Made by a program: the position numbers and the translations under genes. Shown here in pieces: positions 8,575-17,533 of a stretch of 64,000 nt of DNA (position 1 is the first letter of the stretch; each line of letters opens with the position of its first letter). A model generated the notes under the pieces. The model searched no databases and had not been told where the DNA came from. It saw only the letters and a list, made by a program, of their open reading frames with translations. The DNA is from Gammaproteobacteria bacterium (GTDB taxonomy: Bacteria > Pseudomonadota > Gammaproteobacteria > CAISUE01), in NCBI GenBank assembly GCA_021156105.1, contig JAJNBD010000011.1, forward strand, positions 85,088 through 149,087. The letters run 5' to 3'.

Positions 8575-9168
8575 CTATAACATGACACAGCCGCGATAAG
8601 GCTCTTCAGCATGAGGTTCTTCAGCACGCTGAGGCTTTGCAGCGACTCTTGCCTTCATAGTTGGTATTTGCCGCTCACCATCTGCAATCGCGTGTTTTTC
8701 TTGAGTTATAGGCAATTCGCGTTCAGCTTGGCCTGTATATTCAACTGCGTGACGCAACAGTTCGTATAGATCTTTTCGCGCAATCATGCTACTAGACGCA
8801 AACGCATCAAAGTGGAGCCCCTTCTCTTGGATAGTAATCCCAAGATTATTTAAAAGAGCATTTATGTCATCTTCCTTCTTACCACAAAGAGGAAGCCTTA
8901 ACTTGAATACTATGTGGTGTTCCACAAGTCCATCACAGCCAAGCCTGCGTCTCATAGGTCTGCGCAATTCATTTATGTTGTCACCAACATCAATGAAGCA
9001 TAAGTTTGTAGGGTAATGGCCATTTAATATTTTTACTGGGTCAATCCAAGTGCCAGGCCTTTCTAAAGTTGCAATAATAACGCTATACTTGTCTGTTGTT
9101 TCCTTGGACGCCGGCGTAAAAAACCTTTTTTGTGTTCCTAGTGGCAGAACCATTAGAATGTACCTCAT
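8575..9168 (-). CDS. Unknown protein with C-terminal CaaX box (CVML), candidate effector
   Basis: A 197-residue soluble protein of no recognised family. Its tail is charged and repetitive (AEEPHAEEPYRG) and ends in CVML. A Cys-aliphatic-aliphatic-Leu terminus is a CaaX box of the type preferred by geranylgeranyltransferase I. The long flexible tail before it is what a prenylated protein needs to reach the transferase. The ATG at 9168 is used. An ATG five codons later (9153) has GAGG 9 nt upstream and may be the real start. It sits alone just upstream of the dnaK promoter. Host prenylation is inference; no signal peptide is present. Confidence 0.6.
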   Translation of the reverse strand: MRYILMVLPLGTQKRFFTPASKETTDKYSVIIATLERPGTWIDPVKILNGHYPTNLCFIDVGDNINELRRPMRRRLGCDGLVEHHIVFKLRLPLCGKKEDDINALLNNLGITIQEKGLHFDAFASSSMIARKDLYELLRHAVEYTGQAERELPITQEKHAIADGERQIPTMKARVAAKPQRAEEPHAEEPYRGCVML

Positions 9169-9270
9169 TTTTTAAATAAATAATGTCAAATAATATCAAT
9201 TAACAGCTTAAGATATGCTTAAGCTCTTATTTTCTGCATCAAGCGTTGCTCTATGCGGTATAAAAACTTT

Positions 9271-9356
9271 GCTGCAGGCTGGATTAAGCAGCGAAGCTGC
9301 ATATCCGGCATCGATAATCGGATACAACGCTCTCGCGCTTTAATCCAGCCTACAGC
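9271..9356. repeat. REP-like intergenic palindrome upstream of dnaK
   Basis: Outer arms GCTGCAGGCTGGATTAA (9271-9287) and TTAATCCAGCCTACAGC (9340-9356) pair over 17 bp with one mismatch. They enclose smaller hairpins GCAGC-gaa-GCTGC and TATCCG...CGGATA. The compound shape resembles REP/BIME-type elements. An apparent reading frame runs through it, but it is explained by the repeat. Confidence 0.65.
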
Positions 9357-9408
9357 AAATTTTCCCAATCATTTTAATAAAACCTCTTTTGGAAGCTTAA
9401 ACAAAGCC

Positions 9409-9438
9409 CTTGAAATCCCAATCTCAATCCCCATATTA
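9409..9438 (+). promoter_or_regulatory. Sigma-32 (RpoH) heat-shock promoter of dnaK
   Basis: CTTGAAA (9409-9415), a 13-bp spacer, then CCCCATATT (9429-9437) match the gammaproteobacterial RpoH consensus CTTGAAA-N13-ish-CCCCATnT almost exactly. The site lies about 30 bp upstream of the dnaK start codon, where a heat-shock promoter is expected. Confidence 0.88.
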
Positions 9439-9469
9439 TTTTTAGTCAATTAAATTTGAGGAAAAAATC

Positions 9470-11395
9470 ATGGGAAGCCCAATTATCGGTATCGACTTAG
9501 GTACCACCAACTCTTGTGTTGCTATCATGCAAGGTGGTTCACCAAAAGTTATTGAAAATAGCGAAGGTAACCGCACAACACCTTCTATTGTCGCTTATCT
9601 TGAAGATGGCGAAGTCTTGGTTGGCCAAGTAGCTAAACGTCAAGCGGTAACTAATCCAAAACGTACACTTTATGCAATCAAACGTTTGATCGGTCGTAAA
9701 TTTACCGATGATGTGGTTCAGCGCGACATTAAAATGGTACCTTACCAAATTATTGCCGCCGATAATGGCGATGCCTGGGTACAAGTAGGCGACCAAAAAT
9801 TAGCGCCACAACAGGTTTCCGCACAAGTTCTCATGAAAATGAAAAAAACTGCTGAAGACTACCTAGGCCATAAAGTCACTGAAGCAGTAATTACCGTTCC
9901 TGCTTATTTTAACGACGCGCAACGTCAAGCAACCAAAGACGCTGGCCGTATCGCTGGTTTAGATGTTAAACGTATCATTAACGAGCCTACGGCTGCAGCA
10001 TTGGCTTATGGTCTTGATAAGAAAAAAGGCGATTCTGTCATTGCCGTATACGACTTAGGTGGTGGTACTTTTGACGTATCTATCATTGAAATTGCTGAAG
10101 TTGATGGCGAACATCAATTCGAAGTATTAGCAACTAACGGTGATACTTTCTTAGGCGGTGAAGACTTTGACATGCGCTTAATTGACTTCTTGGTAGAAGA
10201 ATTCAAAAAAGACAGTGGTGTTGATTTGCGTAATGACCCACTTGCCTTGCAACGCCTTAAAGAAGCCGCAGAAAAAGCTAAAATTGAGCTTTCTTCTGCT
10301 CAACAAACCGACATTAACTTGCCTTACATCACAGCCGATGCTTCAGGTCCAAAACACTTAAACATTAAAATCACGCGCGCAAAATTTGAAGCGTTAGTAG
10401 AAGATTTAATTAAGCGTACCATTGAGCCTTGCAAAATTGCCTTGAAAGATGCTGGCAAGTCTGTTGATCAAATTAATGAAGTGATTTTGGTTGGCGGTCA
10501 ATCCCGTATGCCAAAAGTGCAAGAAGAAGTACAAAAATTCTTTGGCAAAGAGCCTCGTAAAGACGTTAACCCAGATGAAGCAGTTGCTATTGGTGCAGCA
10601 GTTCAAGGTGGCGTATTATCAGGCGATGTAAAAGACGTACTCTTGCTTGACGTCACCCCGCTTTCTTTAGGAATTGAAACCATGGGTGGCGTGATGACCA
10701 AAATCATCGACAAAAATACGACTATCCCAACAAAAGCAAGCCAAACGTTCTCAACAGCAGATGATAATCAAGCGGCGGTCACCATTCATGTATTACAAGG
10801 TGAACGAGAAATGGCATCTGCCAATAAATCTTTAGGTCGCTTTGACTTAGCCGATATCGCACCCGCACCCCGTGGCGTACCCCAAATCGAAGTAACCTTC
10901 GACATTGATGCTAACGGTATCTTGCACGTTTCTGCAAAAAATAAAGCAACGGGTAAAGAGCAATCGATTGTAATCCGCGCATCTTCTGGCTTATCTGAAG
11001 AAGAAATTCAAAAGATGGTGAAAGATGCTGAAGCCCACAAAGAAGAAGATCGCAAATTCCATGAACTGGTAACTGCACGTAACCAAGGTGATGCTATGGT
11101 TCACGCAACGATCAAAGCTTTAGCGGATGCGGGAGATAAAATCCCTGCTGATGAAAAAGCCAAAATTGAAGCAGCGATTAATGAGTTAAAAGAAGCTGTT
11201 AAGGGCGATGATAAAGCGGCAATTGAAGCTAAGACACAAGCTTTAGCTGCTGCTTCTGGCAAATTAACTGAATTCTTACAAGCTCAAGCAGGCGGTCAAC
11301 AAGCCCAAGGTGGCCCAACTGAAGACGCAGGCTCAAGCAGCAAAAAAGGCGGTGATGATGTTGTTGACGCCGAATTCGAAGAAGTGAAGAAATAA
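9470..11395 (+). CDS. dnaK: Molecular chaperone DnaK (Hsp70)
   Basis: A 641-residue cytosolic Hsp70, normal length for the family. The nucleotide-binding domain opens [14 protein letters not shown] (residues ~5-18) and contains [17 protein letters not shown] and the phosphate motif [11 protein letters not shown]. The linker [16 protein letters not shown] leads into the substrate-binding domain. The C-terminus ends in the EFEEVKK tail typical of DnaK. The ATG is preceded by GAGG 9 nt upstream. It works with DnaJ (next gene) and GrpE (not in this window). Transcription is from the RpoH-type promoter at 9409-9438. Identity is certain. Confidence 0.98.
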   Translation: MGSPIIGIDLGTTNSCVAIMQGGSPKVIENSEGNRTTPSIVAYLEDGEVLVGQVAKRQAVTNPKRTLYAIKRLIGRKFTDDVVQRDIKMVPYQIIAADNGDAWVQVGDQKLAPQQVSAQVLMKMKKTAEDYLGHKVTEAVITVPAYFNDAQRQATKDAGRIAGLDVKRIINEPTAAALAYGLDKKKGDSVIAVYDLGGGTFDVSIIEIAEVDGEHQFEVLATNGDTFLGGEDFDMRLIDFLVEEFKKDSGVDLRNDPLALQRLKEAAEKAKIELSSAQQTDINLPYITADASGPKHLNIKITRAKFEALVEDLIKRTIEPCKIALKDAGKSVDQINEVILVGGQSRMPKVQEEVQKFFGKEPRKDVNPDEAVAIGAAVQGGVLSGDVKDVLLLDVTPLSLGIETMGGVMTKIIDKNTTIPTKASQTFSTADDNQAAVTIHVLQGEREMASANKSLGRFDLADIAPAPRGVPQIEVTFDIDANGILHVSAKNKATGKEQSIVIRASSGLSEEEIQKMVKDAEAHKEEDRKFHELVTARNQGDAMVHATIKALADAGDKIPADEKAKIEAAINELKEAVKGDDKAAIEAKTQALAAASGKLTEFLQAQAGGQQAQGGPTEDAGSSSKKGGDDVVDAEFEEVKK

Positions 11396-11400
11396 AATGA

Positions 11401-11525
11401 GCCCCCCTCTCCCCATCAGGGAGAGGGGCTTGGAGTGAGGGAGAGAACGTATCAAAATGCAAAGTGGTAGCGTCGTCCCCTTACCCGGCGCTTTGCGCCA
11501 CCCTTTCCCCACGCGGAGAGGGAAT
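11401..11525. repeat. CTCTCCCC-family repeats between dnaK and dnaJ
   Basis: CCCCTCTCCC (11404-11413) and GGGAGAGGGG (11419-11428) form a 10-bp hairpin. A second GC-rich block follows, with GGCGC-ttt-GCGCC and CCC...GGG arms. This is the same sequence family as at 30-215. It separates dnaK from dnaJ by 147 bp and could modulate read-through between them, although no T-run makes it a clear terminator. Confidence 0.6.
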
Positions 11526-11542
11526 TTTGTAAAGAGAATTTT

Positions 11543-12655
11543 ATGCCACGCGATTACTACGAAATTTTAGGCGTTTCAAAAAGCGCCCCCTCAGATGAAA
11601 TAAAAAAAGCTTTCCGCAAGCTTGCGATGAAATACCACCCTGACCGTAATGCAGGTGAAGCAAGCCCAGAAGCAGAAGCAAAGTTTAAAGAAGCCAAAGA
11701 AGCTTATGACGTATTAATGGATGATCAAAAGCGCAGCCTATATGATCGTTTTGGCCATGAAGGGGTAAAAGGCAGTGCTGGTGGTGGTTTTGGTGGCGGT
11801 AGCGCATTTGATATTTTTGGCGATATTTTTGGTGATATTTTTGGCGGAGGACGAGCCCAGTCGCATGCACAACGTGGCGCCGATTTGCTCTACCAATTAA
11901 CCTTAACTTTAGAAGAAGCTGCACTTGGCTGTACAAAAGAAATTGAAATACCTAAGCACGCTACCTGTAAAACTTGTGAGGGTAGCGGCGCCAAAAAAGG
12001 CACCAGCCCTATTACTTGCAAAACTTGCGAAGGCTATGGCCAAGTACGCATGCAACAAGGCTTTTTCTCGATTCAACAAACTTGTCCCGATTGTCATGGC
12101 AATGGGAAAATTATTAAAGACAAATGCTCCGATTGCCGAGGGCATGGCGTTGTAAAAATTAAGAAAACCCTGAACGTCAAAATTCCGCCAGCGATTGACA
12201 CTGGTGAAAGAATTCGTTTAACGGGTGAAGGCGAAGCAGGCTTACGCGGCGCGCCTGCGGGTGATTTGTATATTCAAGCGAATATTAGCCAACACCCTAT
12301 TTTCCAGCGTGATGCATTAGACTTATTGTGTGAAGTTCCCATCAGCTTTGCTACCGCAGCCATTGGCGGTGAAATCGAAGTCCCAACGCTCGAAGGCAAA
12401 GCCACTTTAAAAGTGCCAGCAGAAACGCAAACCGGTAAAACTTTCCGTATTAAAGGTAAAGGCATCCACAGCCCACGCCATAATCATACCGGTGATCTTT
12501 TCTGCCGCATCCATGTTGAAACGCCGGTTAATTTAACCAGTGGGCAAAAGAAACTTTTAACAGAACTGGAACAAAGCTTCAAAAAAGCGGATAATAAACA
12601 CATGCCTAAGCAGTCAAGCTGGATAGAGGCGATGAAAAAATTCCTTAAAAAGTGA
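11543..12655 (+). CDS. dnaJ: Chaperone DnaJ (Hsp40)
   Basis: A 370-residue type I Hsp40 co-chaperone that stimulates DnaK ATPase and delivers substrates. The N-terminal J domain carries YHPDRN (HPD at 32-34), followed by a Gly/Phe-rich stretch ([23 protein letters not shown]). Four zinc-binding CxxCxGxG motifs follow: [24 protein letters not shown] and CSDCRGHG. The C-terminal substrate-binding beta domains complete it. All signature residues are intact. It follows dnaK by 147 bp of repeat-rich DNA and is probably co-regulated with it. Confidence 0.97.
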   Translation: MPRDYYEILGVSKSAPSDEIKKAFRKLAMKYHPDRNAGEASPEAEAKFKEAKEAYDVLMDDQKRSLYDRFGHEGVKGSAGGGFGGGSAFDIFGDIFGDIFGGGRAQSHAQRGADLLYQLTLTLEEAALGCTKEIEIPKHATCKTCEGSGAKKGTSPITCKTCEGYGQVRMQQGFFSIQQTCPDCHGNGKIIKDKCSDCRGHGVVKIKKTLNVKIPPAIDTGERIRLTGEGEAGLRGAPAGDLYIQANISQHPIFQRDALDLLCEVPISFATAAIGGEIEVPTLEGKATLKVPAETQTGKTFRIKGKGIHSPRHNHTGDLFCRIHVETPVNLTSGQKKLLTELEQSFKKADNKHMPKQSSWIEAMKKFLKK

Positions 12656-12676
12656 CCTCTTTTGGAAAAAAGAGGT
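12655..12676 (+). terminator. Hairpin after dnaJ
   Basis: ACCTCTTTT-ggaa-AAAAGAGGT is a perfect 9-bp stem with a GGAA loop, beginning at the dnaJ stop. No clear T-run follows, so it may act as an RNA-stabilising hairpin or a weak terminator. Confidence 0.4.
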
Positions 12677-12745
12677 TGAAGAACAAAATGAGGCAAAATA
12701 ACTCAAGCCCCAAGAAGAAATAGATTTAATTAAAAAGGACATTTT

Positions 12746-12961
12746 ATGGTATTTGAAATACTTCCGGCCCTAACCGCTGGATTAACAACAATTATCAGCG
12801 TTGGGCTCGCACTGATTATTTTAAAAGTTTTGAAAGTACCTCACGGCGGCTTTCCTTGGTATGCTTTATTTTTTATGATGATTTTTTGTCTACAGTATCC
12901 CGTAGACATTTATTTAAAGCCGTTAATCCATCAACAATTAGCTGAACATATAGCGAAATAA
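12746..12961 (+). CDS. Small two-helix membrane protein upstream of greA
   Basis: A 71-residue protein with two hydrophobic segments ([19 protein letters not shown] and [20 protein letters not shown]). It has a good ribosome binding site (AAGGAC, 6 nt before the ATG). It ends 4 bp before greA, so the two are probably translated from one message. I do not recognise the family. It is a real gene by ribosome binding site, spacing and protein-like composition. Its function is unknown. Confidence 0.65.
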   Translation: MVFEILPALTAGLTTIISVGLALIILKVLKVPHGGFPWYALFFMMIFCLQYPVDIYLKPLIHQQLAEHIAK

Positions 12962-12965
12962 TTTT

Positions 12966-13439
12966 ATGCAAAAAATTCCTATGACGCTGCAAGGCGCTGA
13001 AAAACTTAAAAATGAACTTGCTCATTTAAAATCTGTTGAACGTCCTGCGATTATACAAGCCATTAGTGAAGCTCGTGCCCATGGTGATTTAAAAGAAAAT
13101 GCTGAATACCATGCCGCTAAAGAAAAACAAAGCTTTATTGAAGGCAGAATTCAAGAAATTGAAGCCAAAATCTCTAATGCACAAATCATCGATATTTCAA
13201 AAATCCCTAATGAAGGAAAAGTCATCTTTGGTGCTGTTGTCACCTTATCAAACCTAGATAGCGGCGAAACGGTTAGCTATCAGATTGTTGGTGATGATGA
13301 AGCGGACATTAAAGCTAAAAAACTTTCTTATAATGCTCCCATTGCACGCGCCATGGTTGGTAAATCTGAAGGTGATACCATTAGCGCACAAACCCCCGCA
13401 GGCGAAGTTGAATATGAGATTATGGAAGTAAAATACTAA
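12966..13439 (+). CDS. greA: Transcription elongation factor GreA
   Basis: A 157-residue protein. GreA rescues backtracked RNA polymerase by stimulating cleavage of the nascent transcript. The N-terminal coiled coil shows the acidic tip region ([21 protein letters not shown]) with the conserved GDLKENAEY. The C-terminal FKBP-like domain contains GAVVTL and the SxxSPIARAL-like segment [15 protein letters not shown]. The start MQKIPMT matches the usual MxxIPMT N-terminus, favouring 12966 over the ATG five codons later. It follows the small membrane-protein gene by 4 bp. Confidence 0.96.
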   Translation: MQKIPMTLQGAEKLKNELAHLKSVERPAIIQAISEARAHGDLKENAEYHAAKEKQSFIEGRIQEIEAKISNAQIIDISKIPNEGKVIFGAVVTLSNLDSGETVSYQIVGDDEADIKAKKLSYNAPIARAMVGKSEGDTISAQTPAGEVEYEIMEVKY

Positions 13440-13476
13440 ACCATTTAAACGGAATTTAATAAGCCACATCTATATC

Positions 13477-14532
13477 ATGTATCATTTAGCGTTCACGATT
13501 GCCATCGCTTTTTTTGTTAGCCTCATGCTTATTCATGCATTGAAGCCAGTTGCACAAAAAATTGATTTGGTTGATCGCCCTAATCAGAGAAAACTACATA
13601 AAGGCGCTGTCCCTTTAGTGGGTGGCATTGCTATTAGCCTAGGTTTTTGTATTGGTATTTTGGCGCTAAATATTAGCCTTGCACCTTATCGTGCTTTATT
13701 TGCCGGATATTTATTTTTAACTGTCATTGGCATTATGGATGACTTTAATGAACTAACGCCCCGCTTAAGAATTATTGCACAAATTGTCGTGGCATTATTA
13801 GCAACCTGTTGGGGCGGCGCCACCCTGCTACACTTAGGGCATATCTTTTCAAATTCATTTTCTTTTTATTTAGGGCCTTGGGCTATTCCTATCAGCGCAG
13901 TTGCATTGATCGCCCTGATTAATGCGAATAACATGCTGGATGGCGTTAATGGCCTTGCAGGTGGTAGCAGTTTTGCAACATTAGCTTGCATTGATTGGAT
14001 TGCCTGGCGCACTCATGCTGTCAATGATTTCCAGATATTGCTTATCTTGTTAAGCTGTGTATTTGCTTTCCTTTGTTTTAATTTTCCGGTATTAAAATAT
14101 CGTAATCGCCTAGTATTTCTTGGCGATGCTGGCAGCACAGGCTTAGGCTTAATGATGGGCTGGTTTGGCATTCAGCTATCTCAAATCCATCAGGCTTTTT
14201 TTAAACCTGCTTATTTGCCCTGGTTATTAATCTTACCCATTTTTGACTTAACTTCCGTAACACTGCGGCGCGCCTTAGTTAAGCGCGTATCCCCACTAAC
14301 TGCTGACCGCGAACACGTTCATCATCTGTTACAAAGCATGCGACTTAGAGGCTCAATTACCGCCTTGATTCTTGTACTCTTTGCTTTAGCAGGAGGACTT
14401 ATTAGCATTTTTATGGCAGAATATCGCTTTCCAGAAACCGAGGCTTTTAGCCTATTTCTGGTATTATTGCTTGCCTATTGCATAGGCACCAATATTTATT
14501 GGCAAAGAAACACCCCTCTTCCCTCTGGGTAG
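13477..14532 (+). CDS. wecA: WecA-type undecaprenyl-phosphate N-acetylglucosaminyl-1-phosphate transferase
   Basis: A 351-residue polytopic inner-membrane enzyme of glycosyltransferase family 4. It would transfer a sugar-1-phosphate from a UDP-sugar to undecaprenyl phosphate, starting O-antigen or related glycan synthesis. Family motifs are present: VDRPNQRKLHKGAVPLVGGI, the Asp-pair MDDFNEL, NANNMLDGVNGLAGG, FLGDAGSTGLG, and the C-terminal REHVHHLL loop. A GlcNAc versus other HexNAc substrate cannot be decided. Its last codons and stop fall inside a GC-rich intergenic repeat (NTPLPSG end), so the C-terminus looks capped by the repeat. Confidence 0.85.
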   Translation: MYHLAFTIAIAFFVSLMLIHALKPVAQKIDLVDRPNQRKLHKGAVPLVGGIAISLGFCIGILALNISLAPYRALFAGYLFLTVIGIMDDFNELTPRLRIIAQIVVALLATCWGGATLLHLGHIFSNSFSFYLGPWAIPISAVALIALINANNMLDGVNGLAGGSSFATLACIDWIAWRTHAVNDFQILLILLSCVFAFLCFNFPVLKYRNRLVFLGDAGSTGLGLMMGWFGIQLSQIHQAFFKPAYLPWLLILPIFDLTSVTLRRALVKRVSPLTADREHVHHLLQSMRLRGSITALILVLFALAGGLISIFMAEYRFPETEAFSLFLVLLLAYCIGTNIYWQRNTPLPSG

Positions 14533-14600
14533 AAGGGCTAGGGGTAAGGAAACAGAACTAGCACGACACTTTTACCCTACACATTGCACCCTCCTCTCCA
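14511..14600. repeat. Degenerate CTCTCCCC-family repeat overlapping the wecA 3' end
   Basis: Sequence of the type CCCCTCTTCCCTCTGGG...AGAAGGG...AGGGG (14514-14546) and CCCTCCTCTCC (about 14588) resembles the repeats at 30-215 and 11401-11525 in degenerate form. It supplies the wecA stop codon. Confidence 0.45.
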
Positions 14601-14642
14601 TTAGACTGAGGGAAAATTATTTTTAATCTTAGGAAAATCTAT

Positions 14643-15125
14643 ATGACTGCACAAGAACAAAACCACAATCCTGAATCTGTTTTCAGCATTCAACGCGTTT
14701 ATTTAAAAGACTGCTCTTTTGAAGTACCTCATAGCCCAGAAATTTTTCGTATAGAATGGCAGCCTAATGTTGAGTTTGAATTACAAATTTTGACACAAGC
14801 ATTAGCCGATGATGTTTTTGAAGTCATTGTTGCAGGCACAGTCACCGCTACAGTTGATAAAAAAGTCGCATTTTTAGCAGAAGTGAAGCAGGCGGGTATT
14901 TTTACCTTAAAAAATATTCCTGAAGAGCAAATGCCATTATTATTAAATATCGTTTGCCCAAATATTTTATTCCCTTATTTCCGCGAAACAGTTTCAAGCT
15001 TAACCGCACGTGGCACTTTCCCACAATTAACGCTTGACCCAATCAATTTTGAAGCTTTATACCAACAACGCCTTGCTCAACAAGCAACTGGCAACGCTGA
15101 TGAAGGTTCAAAAACCATACAGTAA
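14643..15125 (+). CDS. secB: Protein-export chaperone SecB
   Basis: A 160-residue cytosolic tetrameric chaperone that keeps preproteins unfolded and hands them to SecA. SecB hallmarks are the opening FSIQRVYLKDCSFEVPHSPEIF, central LAEVKQAGIFTLKNIPEEQMPLLLNIVCPNILFPY, and LTARGTFPQLTLDPINFEALY. The ATG is preceded by AGGA. It is monocistronic, followed by a GGGGCT/AGCCCC hairpin. With yajC-secDF 10 kb away, the window holds several Sec accessory factors. Confidence 0.96.
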   Translation: MTAQEQNHNPESVFSIQRVYLKDCSFEVPHSPEIFRIEWQPNVEFELQILTQALADDVFEVIVAGTVTATVDKKVAFLAEVKQAGIFTLKNIPEEQMPLLLNIVCPNILFPYFRETVSSLTARGTFPQLTLDPINFEALYQQRLAQQATGNADEGSKTIQ

Positions 15126-15138
15126 TCTTATCATTCCT

Positions 15139-15159
15139 TGGGGCTGCATCTTAGCCCCA
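15139..15159 (+). terminator. Putative terminator hairpin of secB
   Basis: TGGGGCT (15139-15145) pairs with AGCCCCA (15153-15159) across a 7-nt loop, 14 nt after the secB stop. A run of T residues follows only about 17 nt later (15177-15183), so termination is plausible but not textbook. Confidence 0.45.
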
Positions 15160-15344
15160 GGGTCTCGCCCAAAAAATTTTTTTAACTTCAAGCATAGTGA
15201 TTAAGTTTAATCGCTTAATTTTATTCGCTCATAAAATTTTTTAATAATATGAAACACAGCCTTAAGGCATGGCTGGTAGAAAATGAATAAATAATAAGGT
15301 TAAAATAGCCCCTTTTATTTCCAATAAAAACTTAGCCAACATCT

Positions 15345-15893
15345 ATGAGCAACGACCTAATTAGTTTGCACAAAGCGATTGAAAAAAAGGTAATGAGTAT
15401 TATTACAGACATTGCCTACCTTAAAACTTGTTTAAATAATTTATCAAATCTAGCTTTAGAACCACCCCGTCACAAAAGGATTGCAACGCTCAATCCTTAT
15501 AAAGGTATTTTTTCAGCCAATAAAGAGCTAAGAAAAAAAATACACGAGGCTTTAGAACAAACAGCGCATAACATAAAATCTTTAATCAGTATTTTTCAGG
15601 ATTTGCTTGAGGAACATAAAACCGTTCTTGCTAAAGAAGGACGACAAAAAAGGCTTTTAAAAATTAAAGAAGTCGTAGATACAAGTTTAAGCGCGTTTAC
15701 TAAGGCACATGACAGCACGCTTTCTAGTAGTAGCCTTACTAGTGATTTAAGTGAAATGCTTGCCACTTTTGAAAAGGTGATTAATATTCTCGAAAAGGGA
15801 TATAAAGTATTATTAAAGGAAATCATTAAAGCCACCCCAAGCTTTATAGGTAACCTCGAGAGATCTTTGCAAGCCACCATCCATCCTATGTAG
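15345..15893 (+). CDS. Helical protein of unknown function
   Basis: A 182-residue soluble, strongly helical, lysine-rich protein without signal peptide, membrane segment or recognised domain. A Ser/Thr-rich linker (HDSTLSSSSLTSD) separates two helical halves. Upstream sequence is AT-rich, with no strong ribosome binding site visible. It stands alone between secB and a secreted-protein gene, and no close relative is recognised from memory. Such isolated, helical, cytosolic-looking orphans are common among Legionellales effectors, but nothing here proves that role. Confidence 0.55.
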   Translation: MSNDLISLHKAIEKKVMSIITDIAYLKTCLNNLSNLALEPPRHKRIATLNPYKGIFSANKELRKKIHEALEQTAHNIKSLISIFQDLLEEHKTVLAKEGRQKRLLKIKEVVDTSLSAFTKAHDSTLSSSSLTSDLSEMLATFEKVINILEKGYKVLLKEIIKATPSFIGNLERSLQATIHPM

Positions 15894-15994
15894 CACCATT
15901 GGTTCCAATATAAAATTTTAATTGCTTAACGTGGCAATTTATACTAATATCAGGTAAGTTTTTTTCGTCTATTAATTTTAATAAAGGAGTTTTT

Positions 15995-16510
15995 ATGAGA
16001 AGAGTTGCATTCCTAATAAGCATTCTAGTAACAAGCCTAACAGTAAGCCACATTGCAAATGCAAGTTCATTGGTAACTTGGCAAAATTTCGTTATTGCTC
16101 CAACACAAGGCAGCGCAGTTCAAAGTGCATCACTTGATTTATCACAACTGGATACAGAATTAAACTATTCAATGACATGTACGGTTTCCTCTGGTAATGA
16201 TGAGAGCTTTCCTGCTCATTCAACACCAGCCAATGCTATGATGAAGATTAAATACACACCAGGAAGCGGCGTTTCTTCGCCTATTTATTCACCTTTTTCC
16301 TTAAAGGTAGATGGACAATCATTCAACGTTGGTTACAATATTAATAGCACCTCCTTTCAAACTCCTTTACACTTTTTAACCGTAACAATTAATGCTTCTA
16401 CCTCTATCAAACAATATGGAAGTTTAGTTTTTTATAATTTAGATAATACAGCTTCTTTATATTTTACAAATTGTGTAGCAGCACCACTTAACACAGTGAA
16501 AGGTCATTAA
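15995..16510 (+). CDS. Small secreted protein of unknown function
   Basis: A 171-residue protein with a clear Sec signal peptide (MRRVAFLISILVTSLTVSHIANA, cleavage after ANA) and a beta-rich mature part with two cysteines (in MTCTVSS and TNCVAAP) that could form a disulfide. The start is fixed by a strong AAAGGAG upstream of the ATG. It is a single gene, convergent with dcd. No family was recognised. Periplasmic or exported location is the only supported statement. Confidence 0.65.
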   Translation: MRRVAFLISILVTSLTVSHIANASSLVTWQNFVIAPTQGSAVQSASLDLSQLDTELNYSMTCTVSSGNDESFPAHSTPANAMMKIKYTPGSGVSSPIYSPFSLKVDGQSFNVGYNINSTSFQTPLHFLTVTINASTSIKQYGSLVFYNLDNTASLYFTNCVAAPLNTVKGH

Positions 16511-16584
16511 AAAGCCTAAGGATCGTTCAGGTAAAAGTTCCTCTATGCTTGGGGAGATTTTAAAAATGAGCATTTTTTTAGCAA

Positions 16585-16627
16585 AAAAATAAGTTGAGAA
16601 TAATATTCTCTGAAGCCGCTTATTTTT
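16585..16627. terminator. AT-rich hairpin between convergent genes
   Basis: AAAAATAAG (16585-16593) pairs with CTTATTTTT (16619-16627) and encloses a second perfect palindrome, GAGAATA-a-TATTCTC. It lies between the 3' ends of the secreted-protein gene and dcd, and runs of A and T at its ends suit termination in both directions. Confidence 0.45.
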
Positions 16628-16634
16628 CAAGCCT

Positions 16635-16661
16635 AGTGGAGGCCATCAGCATGGCCCCACT
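16635..16661 (-). terminator. GC-rich hairpin just after dcd
   Basis: AGTGGAGGCCAT (16635-16646) and ATGGCCCCACT (16651-16661) form an 11-bp stem with a bulged A and a 4-nt loop, 10 bp beyond the dcd stop on the minus strand. No T-run follows directly. It may act together with the AT-rich hairpin next to it. Confidence 0.4.
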
Positions 16662-16671
16662 GCTTAGCCAA

Positions 16672-17238
16672 TTAGGTCTTTGGTAGGGTTACGCCTGTCT
16701 GACCTTGGTATTTACCGCCACGATCTTTATAGGAAACTTCGCACTGCTCATCTGACATTAAAAACAACATTTGCGCAACACCTTCATTCGCATAAATTTT
16801 CGCTGGCAAATTAGTCGTATTAGAAAATTCTAAAGTGACATGCCCTTCCCACTCTGGTTCTAATGGCGTGACATTCACAATAATGCCACAGCGAGCATAA
16901 GTTGATTTACCCAAGCAAATAGTTAAGACATTGCGAGGAATGCGGAAATATTCTACAGTTCTTGCCAAAGCAAAAGAATTTGGGGGAATAATACAAATAT
17001 CACTTTCAACATCCACAAAACTATCATTAGAAAAATTTTTGGGGTCAACAACCGCAGAATTAATATTGGTAAAAATTTTGAATTCATTGGCACAACGTAC
17101 GTCATAACCATAGCTTGAGGTACCATAAGAAATAATCTTGCCAGAAGCATTTTGGCGTATTTGCCCCGGCTCAAACGGCTCAATCATGCCATGTTTTTCA
17201 GCCATTTCTTTAATCCAGCGATCAGATTTAATTGTCAT
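16672..17238 (-). CDS. dcd: dCTP deaminase
   Basis: A 188-residue cytosolic enzyme that deaminates dCTP to dUTP, feeding dTTP synthesis. Family features are [22 protein letters not shown] at the N-terminus, [13 protein letters not shown], the catalytic region [18 protein letters not shown] (Glu in PEWEG) and the C-terminal [13 protein letters not shown] loop. The frame extends 14 codons further up, but the ATG at 17238 matches the family N-terminus and has AGGA 8 nt upstream. Whether it also has dUTPase activity, as some relatives do, cannot be told. Confidence 0.93.
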   Translation of the reverse strand: MTIKSDRWIKEMAEKHGMIEPFEPGQIRQNASGKIISYGTSSYGYDVRCANEFKIFTNINSAVVDPKNFSNDSFVDVESDICIIPPNSFALARTVEYFRIPRNVLTICLGKSTYARCGIIVNVTPLEPEWEGHVTLEFSNTTNLPAKIYANEGVAQMLFLMSDEQCEVSYKDRGGKYQGQTGVTLPKT

Positions 17239-17533
17239 TAATAGATCCTTATCTATGAGGTTGTTTAGGTAATATGCCAAACTTAGCTGAAACTAGGTCG
17301 CTTAAAGTTTAAAAGCAAAGGGTGAAAAAAAACTTAACAAGCAATGAGGGCCACCCAATGAAAACTTTACCAAAGCGCAACGTAAGAAGCAATGGATCAC
17401 ATCAAAAGCCTGGCTCTCTCGCCACGTTTTTATAGAATAAAAAATAATAAGTTGCACCTCTAGAAATTGACTTCTATTTTGAGAATCAATAAAATGCAAA
17501 ATCGAAACAATTAATTAATCCTTAAATAACAAT

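Noticed and set aside
8415..8627. 70-codon minus-strand frame
   Set aside because: It overlaps the end of the CVML gene in another frame and a hairpin; no family or ribosome binding site.
9253..9453. 66-codon frame upstream of dnaK
   Set aside because: It runs through a palindromic repeat and the dnaK promoter.
17302..17499. 65-codon minus-strand frame between dcd and the F-box gene
   Set aside because: No ribosome binding site, no domain, low-complexity composition; treated as non-coding.
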